Shown here: positions 46,563-55,347 of the stretch, in pieces
Position numbering within the stretch: position 1 is the stretch's first letter
Layout of the letters: each line of letters starts with the position of its first letter
The notes under the pieces: model-generated
The model's input: only the letters and a program-made list of their open reading frames with translations
Databases searched by the model: none
What the model was told of the DNA's origin: nothing
Assembly: GCF_000473145.1 (NCBI RefSeq)
Contig: NZ_KI421500.1
Span: 1,116,225 to 1,180,224, forward strand
Length of the DNA stretch: 64,000 nt
Origin: Leisingera daeponensis DSM 23529
GTDB taxonomy: Bacteria; Pseudomonadota; Alphaproteobacteria; Rhodobacterales; Rhodobacteraceae
Direction of reading: 5' to 3'
Program-made: the position numbers and the translations under genes

Positions 46563-47827
46563 CAGTCAGGTTTCCCGAAGATCACCGAGGCGTTGGTGCC
46601 GCCAAAGCCGAAGGAGTTCGACAGCGCCACCTTGATCTCGCGCTCGCGCTTGGCGTTGGGGGCCAGGTCGACCGGGGTTTCCACGGCGGGGTTGTCGAGG
46701 TTGATGGTCGGCGGCGCCACCTGGTCGCGGATCGCCAGGATCGAGAAGATCGCCTCGATCGCGCCGGCCGCGCCCAGCAGGTGGCCGGTGGCGGATTTGG
46801 TCGAGGACATGGTGACATTGGCGGCGTGGTTGCCCAGCAGGCGTTCCACTGCGCCCAGTTCGATGGTGTCGGCCATGGTCGAGGTGCCGTGGGCGTTGAT
46901 ATAGTCGATGGCCGACGGCTCCAGGCCCGCGTTCTTCAGGGCTGCGCGCATCGAGCGTTCGCCGCCCTCGCCATCCTCGGAGGGCGCGGTGATGTGGTAG
47001 GCGTCGCCCGACAGGCCATAGCCCAGCACCTCGGCATAGATCTTGGCGCCGCGCGCCTTGGCGTGCTCGTAGTCTTCCAGCACCACGATGCCGGCGCCCT
47101 CGCCCATCACAAAGCCGTCGCGGTCGCTGTCATAGGGGCGCGAGGCTTTCTTGGGGTCCTCGGCGTATTTGGTCGAGAGCGCCTTGCAGGCGTTGAAGCC
47201 CGCGATGCCGATCTCGCAGATCGCCGCCTCGGCGCCGCCCGCGATCATCACGTCGGCATCGCCGGATCTGATCAGCCGGGCCGCGTCGCCGATGGCATGG
47301 GCGCCGGTCGAACAGGCGGTCACGACGGAGTGGTTCGGGCCCTTGAAGCCGAAACGGATGGAGACCTGGCCGGAGATCAGGTTGATCAGCGCGCCGGGGA
47401 TGAAGAACGGCGACACCCGGCGGGGGCCTTTTTCCTTGATCATCACGGCGGTGTCGGCAATCGAGCTGAGGCCGCCGATGCCGGAACCGATCATCACGCC
47501 GGTGCGCAGGCGGCTTTCCTCGTCCTCGGGCGTCCAGCCGGCGTCGCGCACGGCCATGTCGGCGGCAGCGATGCCATAGAGGATGAAGTCATCAATCTTC
47601 TTCTGGTCTTTCTTGGCAACCCAGTCGTCCGGGTTGAACGTGCCGCCGCTGCCGTCGCCGCGCGGAACCTCGCAGGCATAGGTGGTGGCAACGCCGCTTG
47701 CCTCGGCATCGAACAGGGTGATGGGGCCCGCGCCCGATTGGCCGTCCAGCAACCGGGTCCAGCTTTCCTCGACTCCGCTGGCCAGAGGGGTAACCAGGCC
47801 CAGTCCGGTGACAACTACTCGACGCAT
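46562..47827 (-). CDS. fabF: Beta-ketoacyl-ACP synthase II
   Basis: 421 aa. It condenses malonyl-ACP with acyl-ACP in fatty acid elongation. The Cys-His-His triad is visible: VVTACSTGAHAIGDA, INAHGTSTMADTIE, and STKSATGHLLGAAG. N-terminal RRVVVTGLGLVTPLASG and C-terminal NSFGFGGTNASVIF are standard. mltG follows. acpP, which usually precedes fabF directly, is 3.6 kb away, beyond the PilZ and HisA-like genes. Confidence 0.97.
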   Translation of the reverse strand: MRRVVVTGLGLVTPLASGVEESWTRLLDGQSGAGPITLFDAEASGVATTYACEVPRGDGSGGTFNPDDWVAKKDQKKIDDFILYGIAAADMAVRDAGWTPEDEESRLRTGVMIGSGIGGLSSIADTAVMIKEKGPRRVSPFFIPGALINLISGQVSIRFGFKGPNHSVVTACSTGAHAIGDAARLIRSGDADVMIAGGAEAAICEIGIAGFNACKALSTKYAEDPKKASRPYDSDRDGFVMGEGAGIVVLEDYEHAKARGAKIYAEVLGYGLSGDAYHITAPSEDGEGGERSMRAALKNAGLEPSAIDYINAHGTSTMADTIELGAVERLLGNHAANVTMSSTKSATGHLLGAAGAIEAIFSILAIRDQVAPPTINLDNPAVETPVDLAPNAKREREIKVALSNSFGFGGTNASVIFGKPD

Positions 47828-48036
47828 TCCTTGCTCTCCTTTGCCTCGGCAATCCGTCCGTTCAAATAGCTTGGAATGGCCAGAAGGTGCAAGAGCGGGC
47901 TGGCAGCAGCCGTGACGTTACGGAAAACAGGCTGTTACAATGATTTCACATTGCGGGAACGTTTGATTAACGACTCCAGCTTAGGTTGAATCTATCAAAA
48001 CGCGAAACTCGGCGTCCGTCCTCAAGGATTGCCAAA

Positions 48037-48083
48037 GCGGGCTGGAGCTCTGGGCCATTTTGTCTCCAGCCCGCATTTTTTTT
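48037..48083 (+). terminator. Orphan terminator, possible 3' end of a small RNA
   Basis: An 11-bp perfect stem (GCGGGCTGGAG 48037-48047 / CTCCAGCCCGC 48064-48074), 16-base loop, then A and eight T. It is in the 477-base gap between divergent fabF and the first PilZ gene, pointing plus-ward with no gene before it. Confidence 0.7.
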
Positions 48084-48304
48084 GAGACGCGCCTGCCGCC
48101 GCTCCTGAAATGCCGAAGGCAGGCCGGGCGGAGCGGCCGGAAAGCGGTCTCCCTTCTTTCCCAGCACTTAACGCGTTTCGCGGCAGGGCGCGCCATGGCC
48201 GCTGCCGGCGCAAGGTTTTCGTCCGGTGCCGCCGCCGCGTTAACCGCGCATTCGCTTCTTTGCGGCATTCTGCTGTTCTCGAAGGATTTGAGGAACGACC
48301 CGCC

Positions 48305-49192
48305 ATGCGCCAATGGCTTTCCATAGCTGCAACCCTGCTGGTGATCGGCCTGCTGCCCGGGCAGGCAAGCGCCGGCTGTGCCGTCCACCGCGATCTGTCT
48401 GATCTGCACCGGGCCACCAAAGGGTTTTTGTCCTATCTCAGCACCGGCGAGGGCGGTTACAGCGTGCAGCATCTGCGCAGCTGGATCAGCACAAATCCGC
48501 CGGCGCCGCTGCGGCAGCGGATGCGGGCGGTGGGGATCCAGTCCGTTGAGCCCGGCGCGATGGAGCTGCTGAAACGGCAGACGGTGCTGCTGCAGATTCT
48601 CGACACCCAGGGCCGCGCCGCGGCGCTGGAAAGCGCCCGCCAAATGGACATCAGGGAGCTGGCGGCGGACTTCGGCGCCCGGGTTGAGGCCCTGCCCTGC
48701 GACCAGGTCAAGGACGACGGGGACGGCAGCAAGCTGGTAGCGGTCAATGCGGCGGACGCGCGCCAGCGCCAGCAGATCATCAACGCCGCGATTGCCTGGG
48801 TGTCCTTCCTGGTGCTGGGCGGCAGCGTTCTGTACTTCCTGGACCGTATCGGCATCCGCAGGATCCGCCGCACCAAACGCTACCCCTGCTCGGTGCCTTG
48901 CGTGCTGCAGGCGGGCGGCCGCACGGTGCCGGCCCATCTGGTCGACCTCAGCCGGGCCGGTGCCAAGGTGCGCCCCGACGCCCCGTGCGAGATCCCGGCC
49001 CGGGTGACCCTCACCTTCGGCGGCTATACCCTGGACGCCAGCGTGCGGTGGCAGACGGCGGATTATTTCGGCGTGAAGTTCTCCCGGGACTTCAATTTCC
49101 TGCAGTTGCACCGCCTGCTGGAAGCCTTCCCGATGGAAGACACGGACGGGCCGCCGCGGGCGGCGCGGATGCCGCCCGGCCTCGGCATTTAG
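48305..49192 (+). CDS. Membrane PilZ-domain protein, first of a tandem pair
   Basis: 295 aa from the ATG preceded by GAGGAACGACCCGCC. A signal/anchor (MRQWLSIAATLLVIGLLPG) leads to a helical periplasmic region, a membrane helix at about 160-180 (IAWVSFLVLGGSVLYFL) and a cytosolic C-terminal PilZ domain. The c-di-GMP motif pieces are RRTKRYP and DLSRAGAK; the first has fewer arginines than the canonical RxxxR, so nucleotide binding is uncertain. A paralogue follows at 49435. It probably transmits a c-di-GMP signal across the membrane; that is inference. Confidence 0.82.
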   Translation: MRQWLSIAATLLVIGLLPGQASAGCAVHRDLSDLHRATKGFLSYLSTGEGGYSVQHLRSWISTNPPAPLRQRMRAVGIQSVEPGAMELLKRQTVLLQILDTQGRAAALESARQMDIRELAADFGARVEALPCDQVKDDGDGSKLVAVNAADARQRQQIINAAIAWVSFLVLGGSVLYFLDRIGIRRIRRTKRYPCSVPCVLQAGGRTVPAHLVDLSRAGAKVRPDAPCEIPARVTLTFGGYTLDASVRWQTADYFGVKFSRDFNFLQLHRLLEAFPMEDTDGPPRAARMPPGLGI

Positions 49193-49434
49193 CAGCCGCG
49201 GCCCCGCACCGGCGCCCCGGCCCGGTTGCGCCTGACCCTTGTGATCGAATGCGACGCACCAGGCCGCCTTGCTGTATCAGGGCGGCCTGATTGCCGTGCT
49301 GGCAGCACCTGCCCGGCCCGGCAAGGCAGGTGCCGCGCAGTTTTGACGGAAAATTGCTGCGTCCGCTTTCCGTGTGTTAAGACAGCAGATCTAAATCTTA
49401 GGGAGATTTTCGCATAGTTTCGTGAGTCCCCGGA

Positions 49435-50349
49435 ATGGTATCCAAGTCTCTCGTGTTTTCAGCCGCCGCCGCTCTCGCGCTTGCGGCGGGCAGCCCTGCC
49501 GCCGCCGCGGCCCCCACCTCGTCCCGTGCAACATGCATGCTGCTGTCGGACCTCGTGCTGATGCAGTACCAGATGCGCAAATTCCATGACATGCTGAAAT
49601 CCGGCAGCGGCAGCGGCACCGGCGAGGCGCGCCGGCTGCGCCACTGGCTGGACGGCCACCCGCAGGTGGAGCTGCGCATCCGGATGCGCCGGGCCGGGCT
49701 GCAAAATTTTGAGCGCGCCACGCTGGATCTGATGACCCGCCACAAGGGTCTGCTGGAAATCCACCGCAGGCACGGCCCCGCCAAAGCGCTCGCGGAGGCA
49801 GAGCGCCTTGGCACAGATGCGCGGCTGCAAACCTACGCCGCGCGCATCCTGCCCCTGCCCTGCAACTTCGCGCCCTCCGAGGACACGCCCGGCGCGGCGA
49901 TGAGCGGTCTTGGCAGGCTGAAAGATCTGCCGCAGGAGGCGGCCATCGCCGGATCGCTGCTGACCCTGATTCTCGGCGCGGCAGCCGCGGGCCTGATGCA
50001 GCGCCTGGCACGGCGGCGCCTGCGGCTGTCCCGCCGCCACCCTTGCGCGCTGCCCTGCCTCCTGGACTGCGGCGGGCACCGCTTTGAAGCGCGGATTGTG
50101 GACATCAGCCGGCTGGGCGCCAAGGTGCGCGTCGGGCTGGAGGACGGCCAGCCTGTTCCGCTCATCCGGGGGGATGTGACGGCCGCTGTGGCCGGCCTGC
50201 CGCCGATCGAGGCCCAGACCTCCAGGCAGGACCACGACTATGTCGGGATCAAATTCAGCAGGCGGCTGGCCCGGGCGGAGCTGAAAAAGCTTCTGAACCG
50301 CAATGCGGCGCAGACCGCTGAGCCGCTGACGGCGGCCAGCCCGGCCTGA
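49435..50349 (+). CDS. Membrane PilZ-domain protein, second of a tandem pair
   Basis: 304 aa with the same layout as its upstream neighbour: signal peptide (VFSAAAALALAAGSPAAAA), helical extracytoplasmic domain with LRHWLDGHPQVELRIRMRRAGLQNFERATLDLM, a membrane helix at about 165-182 (AGSLLTLILGAAAAGLM), then RRLRLSRRHPC and VDISRLGAKVR, the PilZ signature. The parallel H/R-rich helices with the first protein (LRSWISTNPPAPLRQRMRAVGIQ against LRHWLDGHP...) show a duplication. Function unknown. Neither hosts a GGDEF or EAL domain. Confidence 0.82.
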   Translation: MVSKSLVFSAAAALALAAGSPAAAAAPTSSRATCMLLSDLVLMQYQMRKFHDMLKSGSGSGTGEARRLRHWLDGHPQVELRIRMRRAGLQNFERATLDLMTRHKGLLEIHRRHGPAKALAEAERLGTDARLQTYAARILPLPCNFAPSEDTPGAAMSGLGRLKDLPQEAAIAGSLLTLILGAAAAGLMQRLARRRLRLSRRHPCALPCLLDCGGHRFEARIVDISRLGAKVRVGLEDGQPVPLIRGDVTAAVAGLPPIEAQTSRQDHDYVGIKFSRRLARAELKKLLNRNAAQTAEPLTAASPA

Positions 50350-50413
50350 TGCCGCCCGCCGGGGTGCGGCCTGCTGTGCGCTTGCGCAGACCGCAGGCCG
50401 GCCCCCTTCGGGG

Positions 50414-51157
50414 TTACTGGAATTCCGCCACCGGTTCCGGTTCCGGCCGGGCCACGGCCAGCGCTTCCTCGACCGACAGCGTCTTGCGGAACAGCGCCCG
50501 GCCCACCAGAGCGCCGGCGATGTTGTGGATGTACTTCAGCCGTGAAATATCATCCGAATTGCGTACCACGCCATTGGCAATCACCGGCAGTTTCACGGTG
50601 GACGCCAGATGCGAAATCAGCCCCATCTGCGCCTCGGTATCGGCGACGTCGGAGTCGATGTCGGTGATGATGATGCCGGCAAACGGCGTGTCCTTAAAGG
50701 CCTCCAGATAGGCCTCGGGGGTGAAGGCGCCGGATTTGCGCCAGCCGTCGGTCATCACCTGGCCCTGCCAGATATCGACCGCCAGCACGATCTGGTCCGG
50801 GTGGTGTTCCGCCAGTTCACGCACCAGATGCGGGTCGCGCGCCGCCAGGGTGCCGATCACGATCCGCCCTGCGCCCTTGTCGATCCACTTCTCGACCTGC
50901 TCGCGCGAGCGCATGCCGCCGCCCAGCTGAACAGGAATACCGGCGCCGCGGATGATGCGGGTGACCAGCGCCTCGTTGCTGTGGTCGCCCTCAATGGCGC
51001 TGAAGTCGGTCAGATGCATCCACTCCGCGCCTGCGGCGGCAAACCCCTTGGCGGTTTCCACCGGATCCACGTGCCAGATCTGCGGCTCGTCGAGGCGGCC
51101 TTTTTCGAGGCTCACACAGCGGCCGTTCTGAATCTCCATCGTGGGGTAAATCATCAT
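50414..51157 (-). CDS. HisA/HisF-like TIM-barrel protein with altered catalytic residue
   Basis: 247 aa. Overall it matches the phosphoribosyl-formimino isomerase HisA: GGGMRSREQVEKWIDKGAGRIVIGT, QIVLAVDIWQGQV, FAGIIITDIDSD, and LPVIANGVVRNSDDI. The first strand reads IYPTMEIQNGRCVSL, so the general-base Asp of HisA (AIDL-type) is a Glu. There are no his genes nearby, and the position between acpP and fabF is unusual. It may be a paralogue with a different substrate. Confident fold, uncertain reaction. Confidence 0.8.
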   Translation of the reverse strand: MMIYPTMEIQNGRCVSLEKGRLDEPQIWHVDPVETAKGFAAAGAEWMHLTDFSAIEGDHSNEALVTRIIRGAGIPVQLGGGMRSREQVEKWIDKGAGRIVIGTLAARDPHLVRELAEHHPDQIVLAVDIWQGQVMTDGWRKSGAFTPEAYLEAFKDTPFAGIIITDIDSDVADTEAQMGLISHLASTVKLPVIANGVVRNSDDISRLKYIHNIAGALVGRALFRKTLSVEEALAVARPEPEPVAEFQ

Positions 51158-51342
51158 AGTGCCAGTCTCCTCTGTGCTCTGACTGTCGCGGAAATATTAG
51201 CACGGATCATCCCCGGCGATACGCCGTATCCTGACCTTTTGAGGAACAATTGCGGCACCCGCCCCCGCCTGCCCGGTAGCGCAAACAGGCCCGTGGCCGG
51301 ATTGCCGCAGGCACAGATTCGGCACGCCCCGGCCGGCACAGT

Positions 51343-51387
51343 AAAGACAAAAGAAAACGGCGCCCTCCGCACGGGAGAGCGCCGTTT
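51343..51387 (-). terminator. Terminator of acpP
   Basis: A 9-bp stem (AAACGGCGC / GCGCCGTTT) with T-rich minus-strand tail, downstream of the acpP stop. Confidence 0.85.
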
Positions 51388-51411
51388 ATTCCGGTCCTCC
51401 GGAAGCGTGGC

Positions 51412-51645
51412 TTAGGACGCTTCGGAGATGAACTTGACCGCGTCGCCGAAGGTCTGGATGGTTTCGGCTGCGTCGTCCGGGATCTCGATGCCGAACTCTT
51501 CTTCAAACGCCATCACCAGTTCCACGGTGTCCAGGCTGTCTGCGCCCAGATCGTCGATGAAGGAGGCGTTTTCAGTGACCTTGTCCTCTTCAACACCCAG
51601 GTGCTCAACAACGATCTTTTTAACGCGATCTGCGACGTCGCTCAT
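51412..51645 (-). CDS. acpP: Acyl carrier protein
   Basis: 77 aa. The phosphopantetheine site is in [20 protein letters not shown] (Ser near 37). It carries growing acyl chains for fatty acid synthesis. Acidic small protein with AGGAAGAGAC upstream. It is third in a fabD-fabG-acpP row, but separated from fabG by 416 bases that hold its own promoter. Confidence 0.98.
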   Translation of the reverse strand: MSDVADRVKKIVVEHLGVEEDKVTENASFIDDLGADSLDTVELVMAFEEEFGIEIPDDAAETIQTFGDAVKFISEAS

Positions 51646-51793
51646 GTCTCTTCCTCGTATTTCAGGGCACTCTGCCCGGTTCTGCCCTTGCCCGTGCGGG
51701 CGGCGTGGTTATTGCCCGGAGCGGGCGGTGTGATCCCCGCGGGACGGGGACAGTGCGGCGTTTCCCTTAGGAAAAACCTGCGGATATGGGCCG

Positions 51794-51821
51794 CCTATAG
51801 CATAGACCGCGGCCAAGGCAA
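51794..51821 (-). promoter_or_regulatory. Candidate promoter of acpP
   Basis: -35 TTGCCT, 16-base spacer, -10 TATAGG on the minus strand; leader of about 140 bases to the ATG. Similar -10 to the GTA and rpsF promoters. The 51646-52061 gap holds no other gene I see. Confidence 0.5.
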
Positions 51822-52061
51822 ACGGTTTCGCTTGGTAACGATCTGTGCTGCGGCCCGCAGCCTGCGGGTATCAAGCCGTGCAGATGGCCCCGCAATCAAG
51901 TGGTTGCAAGCAGGTTTGCGGAGTTTTTTGCAAATCTGCCTCTTTTCAACCGCTTGTTGGCGGCGTCAGGCCGCGGCGCCGGGCCCTGGCGGCCTGACGC
52001 GGGGCGGAACGGGCGTGGAAAAGCCCTGCAGGCGGGCTGCAGGGCCTGGCAAACCGCCTGC

Positions 52062-52799
52062 TCAGATCATCGCCATGCCGCCGTTCACATGCAGCGTTGT
52101 GCCGGTGACATAGCCGGCCTCCTGGCTGGCCAGATACAGAACCGCGGAGGCGATTTCCTTCGATTCCCCCATGCGCCCGGCCGGGATCTGGCTCAGAATC
52201 GCGTCTTTCTGGCTGTCGTTCAGCTTGTCGGTCATCGCGGTGGCGATGAAGCCCGGCGCGACCGCGTTCACCGTGATGCCGCGGTTGGCGACCTCATAGG
52301 CCAGCGATTTGGACATGCCGACCATGCCCGCCTTGGAGGCGGCATAGTTGCCCTGGCCCGGGTTGCCGGTGGCGCCCACCACCGAGGAGATGTTGATGAT
52401 ACGGCCCCAGCGCGCCTTCATCATGCCGCGCAGCACGCCGCGGCACAGCCGCATTGTGGAGGTGAGGTTCACGTTCAGGACGGAGTCCCATTCCTCGTCC
52501 TTCATCCGCATGAACAGGTTGTCGCGGGTGATGCCTGCGTTGTTGACCAGGATGTCGACGGAGCCCATCGCCTCGGCCGCCTGCTTCGGCAGCGCCTCGA
52601 CCGCTTCGGCGTCGGAGAGGTTGCAGGGCAGCACATGGACGCGTTCGCCCAGTTCCTCGGCCAGCGCCTTGAGCGGCTCCTCGCGGGTGCCCGACAGGGC
52701 CACGGTGGCGCCTGCTGCGTGCAGCGCGCGGGCGATGTCGCCGCCGATGCCGCCGGAGGCGCCGGTGACGAGGGCATTCTTGCCAGTCAGATCAAACAT
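52062..52799 (-). CDS. fabG: 3-oxoacyl-ACP reductase
   Basis: 245 aa short-chain dehydrogenase. NADPH site VTGASGGIGGDIARALHAAG, active Ser region INISSVVGATGNPGQ with the YxxxK motif in NYAASKAGMVGMSKSL, and C-terminal YVTGTTLHVNGGMAMI. It reduces ketoacyl-ACP in each fatty-acid cycle. Follows fabD by 56 bases. Confidence 0.97.
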   Translation of the reverse strand: MFDLTGKNALVTGASGGIGGDIARALHAAGATVALSGTREEPLKALAEELGERVHVLPCNLSDAEAVEALPKQAAEAMGSVDILVNNAGITRDNLFMRMKDEEWDSVLNVNLTSTMRLCRGVLRGMMKARWGRIINISSVVGATGNPGQGNYAASKAGMVGMSKSLAYEVANRGITVNAVAPGFIATAMTDKLNDSQKDAILSQIPAGRMGESKEIASAVLYLASQEAGYVTGTTLHVNGGMAMI

Positions 52800-52855
52800 G
52801 TGGTTTCCTTCACTTTCGGATCCGGGCCGCGCGGGGCTGGCGCCGGAAAATCTCT

Positions 52856-53788
52856 TTATGCTTCAGCGGCGGCCTTGGCGTCCTCGGGGGTGCCGACCTG
52901 GCGGCAGGCCAGATTGCGGTCGATCTTGCGGATCATGCCCGAAAGCGCCTTGCCCGCGCCGATCTCCCAGAATTCGGTGACGCCCTTGGCGGCCATCGCC
53001 TGCACGCTTTCGCGCCAGCGCACGGAGCCGGTCACCTGCTCCACCAGCAAGGCGCGGATTTCGTCCGGGCTGGTCACCGCATCGGCGCGCACGTTGGCGA
53101 TCAGCGGCACCGCGGGGGATTTGATCTCAACACCGGCCAGCGCTTCGGCCATGGCGTCGGCGGCGGGCTGCATCAGGGCGCAGTGGAAGGGGGCGGACAC
53201 CGGCAGCATCACAGCGCGCTTGGCGCCTTTCTCCTTGGCGATTTCAGCCGCACGCTCGACCGCGGCCTTGGCGCCGGAGACCACCACCTGGGTGGGGTCG
53301 TTGTCGTTGGCGGCCTGGCAGACCTCGCCCTGCGCGGCTTCCTCGGCCACTGCGCGCACGGCGTCAAGGTCGAGGCCCAGGATCGCGGCCATCGCGCCCT
53401 CGCCCACCGGCACGGCGCTTTGCATGGCCAGACCGCGGGTGCGCAGCAGGCGGGCGGTGTCGGTGACCGAGATCGCCCCGGCGGCGGCCAGTGCCGAGTA
53501 TTCGCCCAGCGAGTGGCCGGCCACAAAGGCGGCTTTCTCAATCGTCACGCCTTCGGCCTCCAGCGCCCGCATGGCGGCCATCGAGGTGGCCATCAGCGCC
53601 GGCTGGGCGTTTTGGGTCAGGGTCAGGGTTTCGATGTCGCCCGCCCAGATCAGCTGGCTCAGGCTTTCCCCCAGCGCCTCATCGACCTCGTCAAAGATGG
53701 CCTTGGCCGCTGGATAGGCATCGGCAAGCGCCTTGCCCATCCCGATGGTCTGGGCGCCCTGGCCGGGGAACACGAATGCGATCGTCAT
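52856..53788 (-). CDS. fabD: Malonyl-CoA:ACP transacylase
   Basis: 310 aa from the ATG giving MTIAFVFPGQGAQTIGMG. The nucleophile is in AGHSLGEYSALAAAG (GHSLGEY); the catalytic His is in LPVSAPFHCALM. It loads malonate on ACP. First of fabD-fabG. The frame upstream of this ATG lacks a ribosome site. Confidence 0.97.
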   Translation of the reverse strand: MTIAFVFPGQGAQTIGMGKALADAYPAAKAIFDEVDEALGESLSQLIWAGDIETLTLTQNAQPALMATSMAAMRALEAEGVTIEKAAFVAGHSLGEYSALAAAGAISVTDTARLLRTRGLAMQSAVPVGEGAMAAILGLDLDAVRAVAEEAAQGEVCQAANDNDPTQVVVSGAKAAVERAAEIAKEKGAKRAVMLPVSAPFHCALMQPAADAMAEALAGVEIKSPAVPLIANVRADAVTSPDEIRALLVEQVTGSVRWRESVQAMAAKGVTEFWEIGAGKALSGMIRKIDRNLACRQVGTPEDAKAAAEA

Positions 53789-53966
53789 TGAAGACCTCGT
53801 CTGTTTTAGCGTTTGGCCTGATGTAACGGCCCTTGACGCGACGCACAAGCAAAGCTGCAGCCTGCGCACCGCGCCTGTGCACGGATGTAGGGGGCGCGGA
53901 TGTTGCGCGGGGCCGCGGTGTTGCTACCTTGAAGTCAGCCCCGACTTGAAAAGGACCCGAAGCGCC

Positions 53967-55217
53967 ATGTCCGGCCAAAACACCTTCCAAAGCTATGGCA
54001 GCATTGCCAAGACCTTTCACTGGCTGACGGCCCTGCTGATCTTCTCGGCCTTTCCGCTAGGGTATTTCGCCAATGAGCTGGCGCAAGAGATCCAGAGCCC
54101 GGGGTTTGACGGCAGCCAGGCGGTGATCGAGCGGGCCACCCTGTTGTTTTCGCTGCACAAGACCATCGGGGTTGCGGTGTTCTTTACCGCGCTGCTGCGC
54201 ATCCTGTGGGCGCTGAGCCAGCCCAAGCCGGGGCTGCTGCACCCGGACCGCAAGGCGGAGGCGCTGGCGGCGGAGATGGTGCATTGGCTGTTGTACGGCT
54301 CGCTGGTGGCGGTGCCGCTGAGCGGCTGGATCCATCACGCCGCCACCACCGGATTTGCGCCGATCTGGTGGCCGTTCGGGCAGAGCCTGCCGTTCGTGCC
54401 GAAGTCCGAGGCGGTGGCGGGGTTCTTTGGCGGCGTGCATTGGGTGCTGGTCTGGACCCTGGCGGGCGCGCTGGGCCTGCATATTGCCGGCGCGCTGAAG
54501 CATCATGTGATCGACCGCGACGCCACCCTGCGGCGGATGCTGCCGGGCCGCGATGCCAGCCTGACTCAGCCGCCCGCGCAGAGCCACAGCCTGCTGCCGC
54601 TGCTGGCGGCGCTGCTGGTCTGGGCCGGTGTGCTGGGCGGCGGCGCGGCGCTGGGCCTTTTGGGCGGCAAGCAGGCGGTTGAGACCGGCACCGCCGCCCC
54701 CGTTGTGGCCGCGGATCCGGGTGCCGGTGCGGCAAGCGGCTGGGCTGTGCAATCGGGCACGCTGGGGATCACCGTGACCCAGATGGGCGGCGCGGTCGCC
54801 GGCAGCTTCGGGGAATGGTCCGCCGTCATCAACTTCGAGGAGCCGGCGGCGCCGGGCCCGGCCGGGGATGTGGAGGTGACTGTCGCCATCGCGTCGCTGC
54901 AGCTGGGCACGGTGACACAGCAGGCGATGGGCGCGGATTACTTCGACAGCGCCAGTTTCCCCACTGCGCTGTTCAAGGCGGAGATCGAGAAGCTGGCGGA
55001 GGGGTATCAGGCGGTTGGCACGCTGACGATCAAGGATCAGACGGTGCCGGTCACCCTGCCCTTCGATCTGGTGCTGGAGGGGGATAGCGCCAAGATGTCT
55101 GGCGGGCTGACCCTGAACCGGCTGGATTTCGGCATCGGCAAGAGCCTGCCCGACGAAAGCTCGCTGGGGTTTGCCGTTGATGTGGCGGTGGAGCTGGAGG
55201 CCAAGCGGGCGGAGTAA
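53967..55217 (+). CDS. Cytochrome b561 - YceI fusion protein
   Basis: 416 aa from the ATG giving MSGQNTFQSYGSIAKTFHW. Residues about 1-180 form a four-helix cytochrome b561 domain with heme-ligand His in FHWLTALLIFSAFPLGY, HKTIGVAVFFTALLRI, WIHHAATTGFAPIWW and GLHIAGALKHHVIDRD. A helix at about 212-230 links to a YceI-like lipocalin fold (SGTLGITVTQMGGAVAGSFGEWSAVINFEEP and a C-terminal LTLNRLDFGIGKS), which binds isoprenoids. It may move electrons to quinones or bind them. A stand-alone YceI gene is nearby on the other strand. Confidence 0.9.
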   Translation: MSGQNTFQSYGSIAKTFHWLTALLIFSAFPLGYFANELAQEIQSPGFDGSQAVIERATLLFSLHKTIGVAVFFTALLRILWALSQPKPGLLHPDRKAEALAAEMVHWLLYGSLVAVPLSGWIHHAATTGFAPIWWPFGQSLPFVPKSEAVAGFFGGVHWVLVWTLAGALGLHIAGALKHHVIDRDATLRRMLPGRDASLTQPPAQSHSLLPLLAALLVWAGVLGGGAALGLLGGKQAVETGTAAPVVAADPGAGAASGWAVQSGTLGITVTQMGGAVAGSFGEWSAVINFEEPAAPGPAGDVEVTVAIASLQLGTVTQQAMGADYFDSASFPTALFKAEIEKLAEGYQAVGTLTIKDQTVPVTLPFDLVLEGDSAKMSGGLTLNRLDFGIGKSLPDESSLGFAVDVAVELEAKRAE

Positions 55218-55261
55218 CCGGCGTTAAGGGAGCGGCTTCCGCCAGCCCTTCGCCACCTTGC

Positions 55262-55291
55262 AAGCCCCGGCAATCGTGCCGGGGCTTTTTC
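55262..55291 (+). terminator. Terminator of the b561-YceI gene
   Basis: An 11-bp stem (AAGCCCCGGCA / TGCCGGGGCTT) with an ATCG loop and T tail. Confidence 0.9.
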
Positions 55292-55347
55292 TGCCCGCAG
55301 GATCATGCCTTGTGCGCAGGCGCCTGTCTTGGCGCCCGGCTGCGGCT

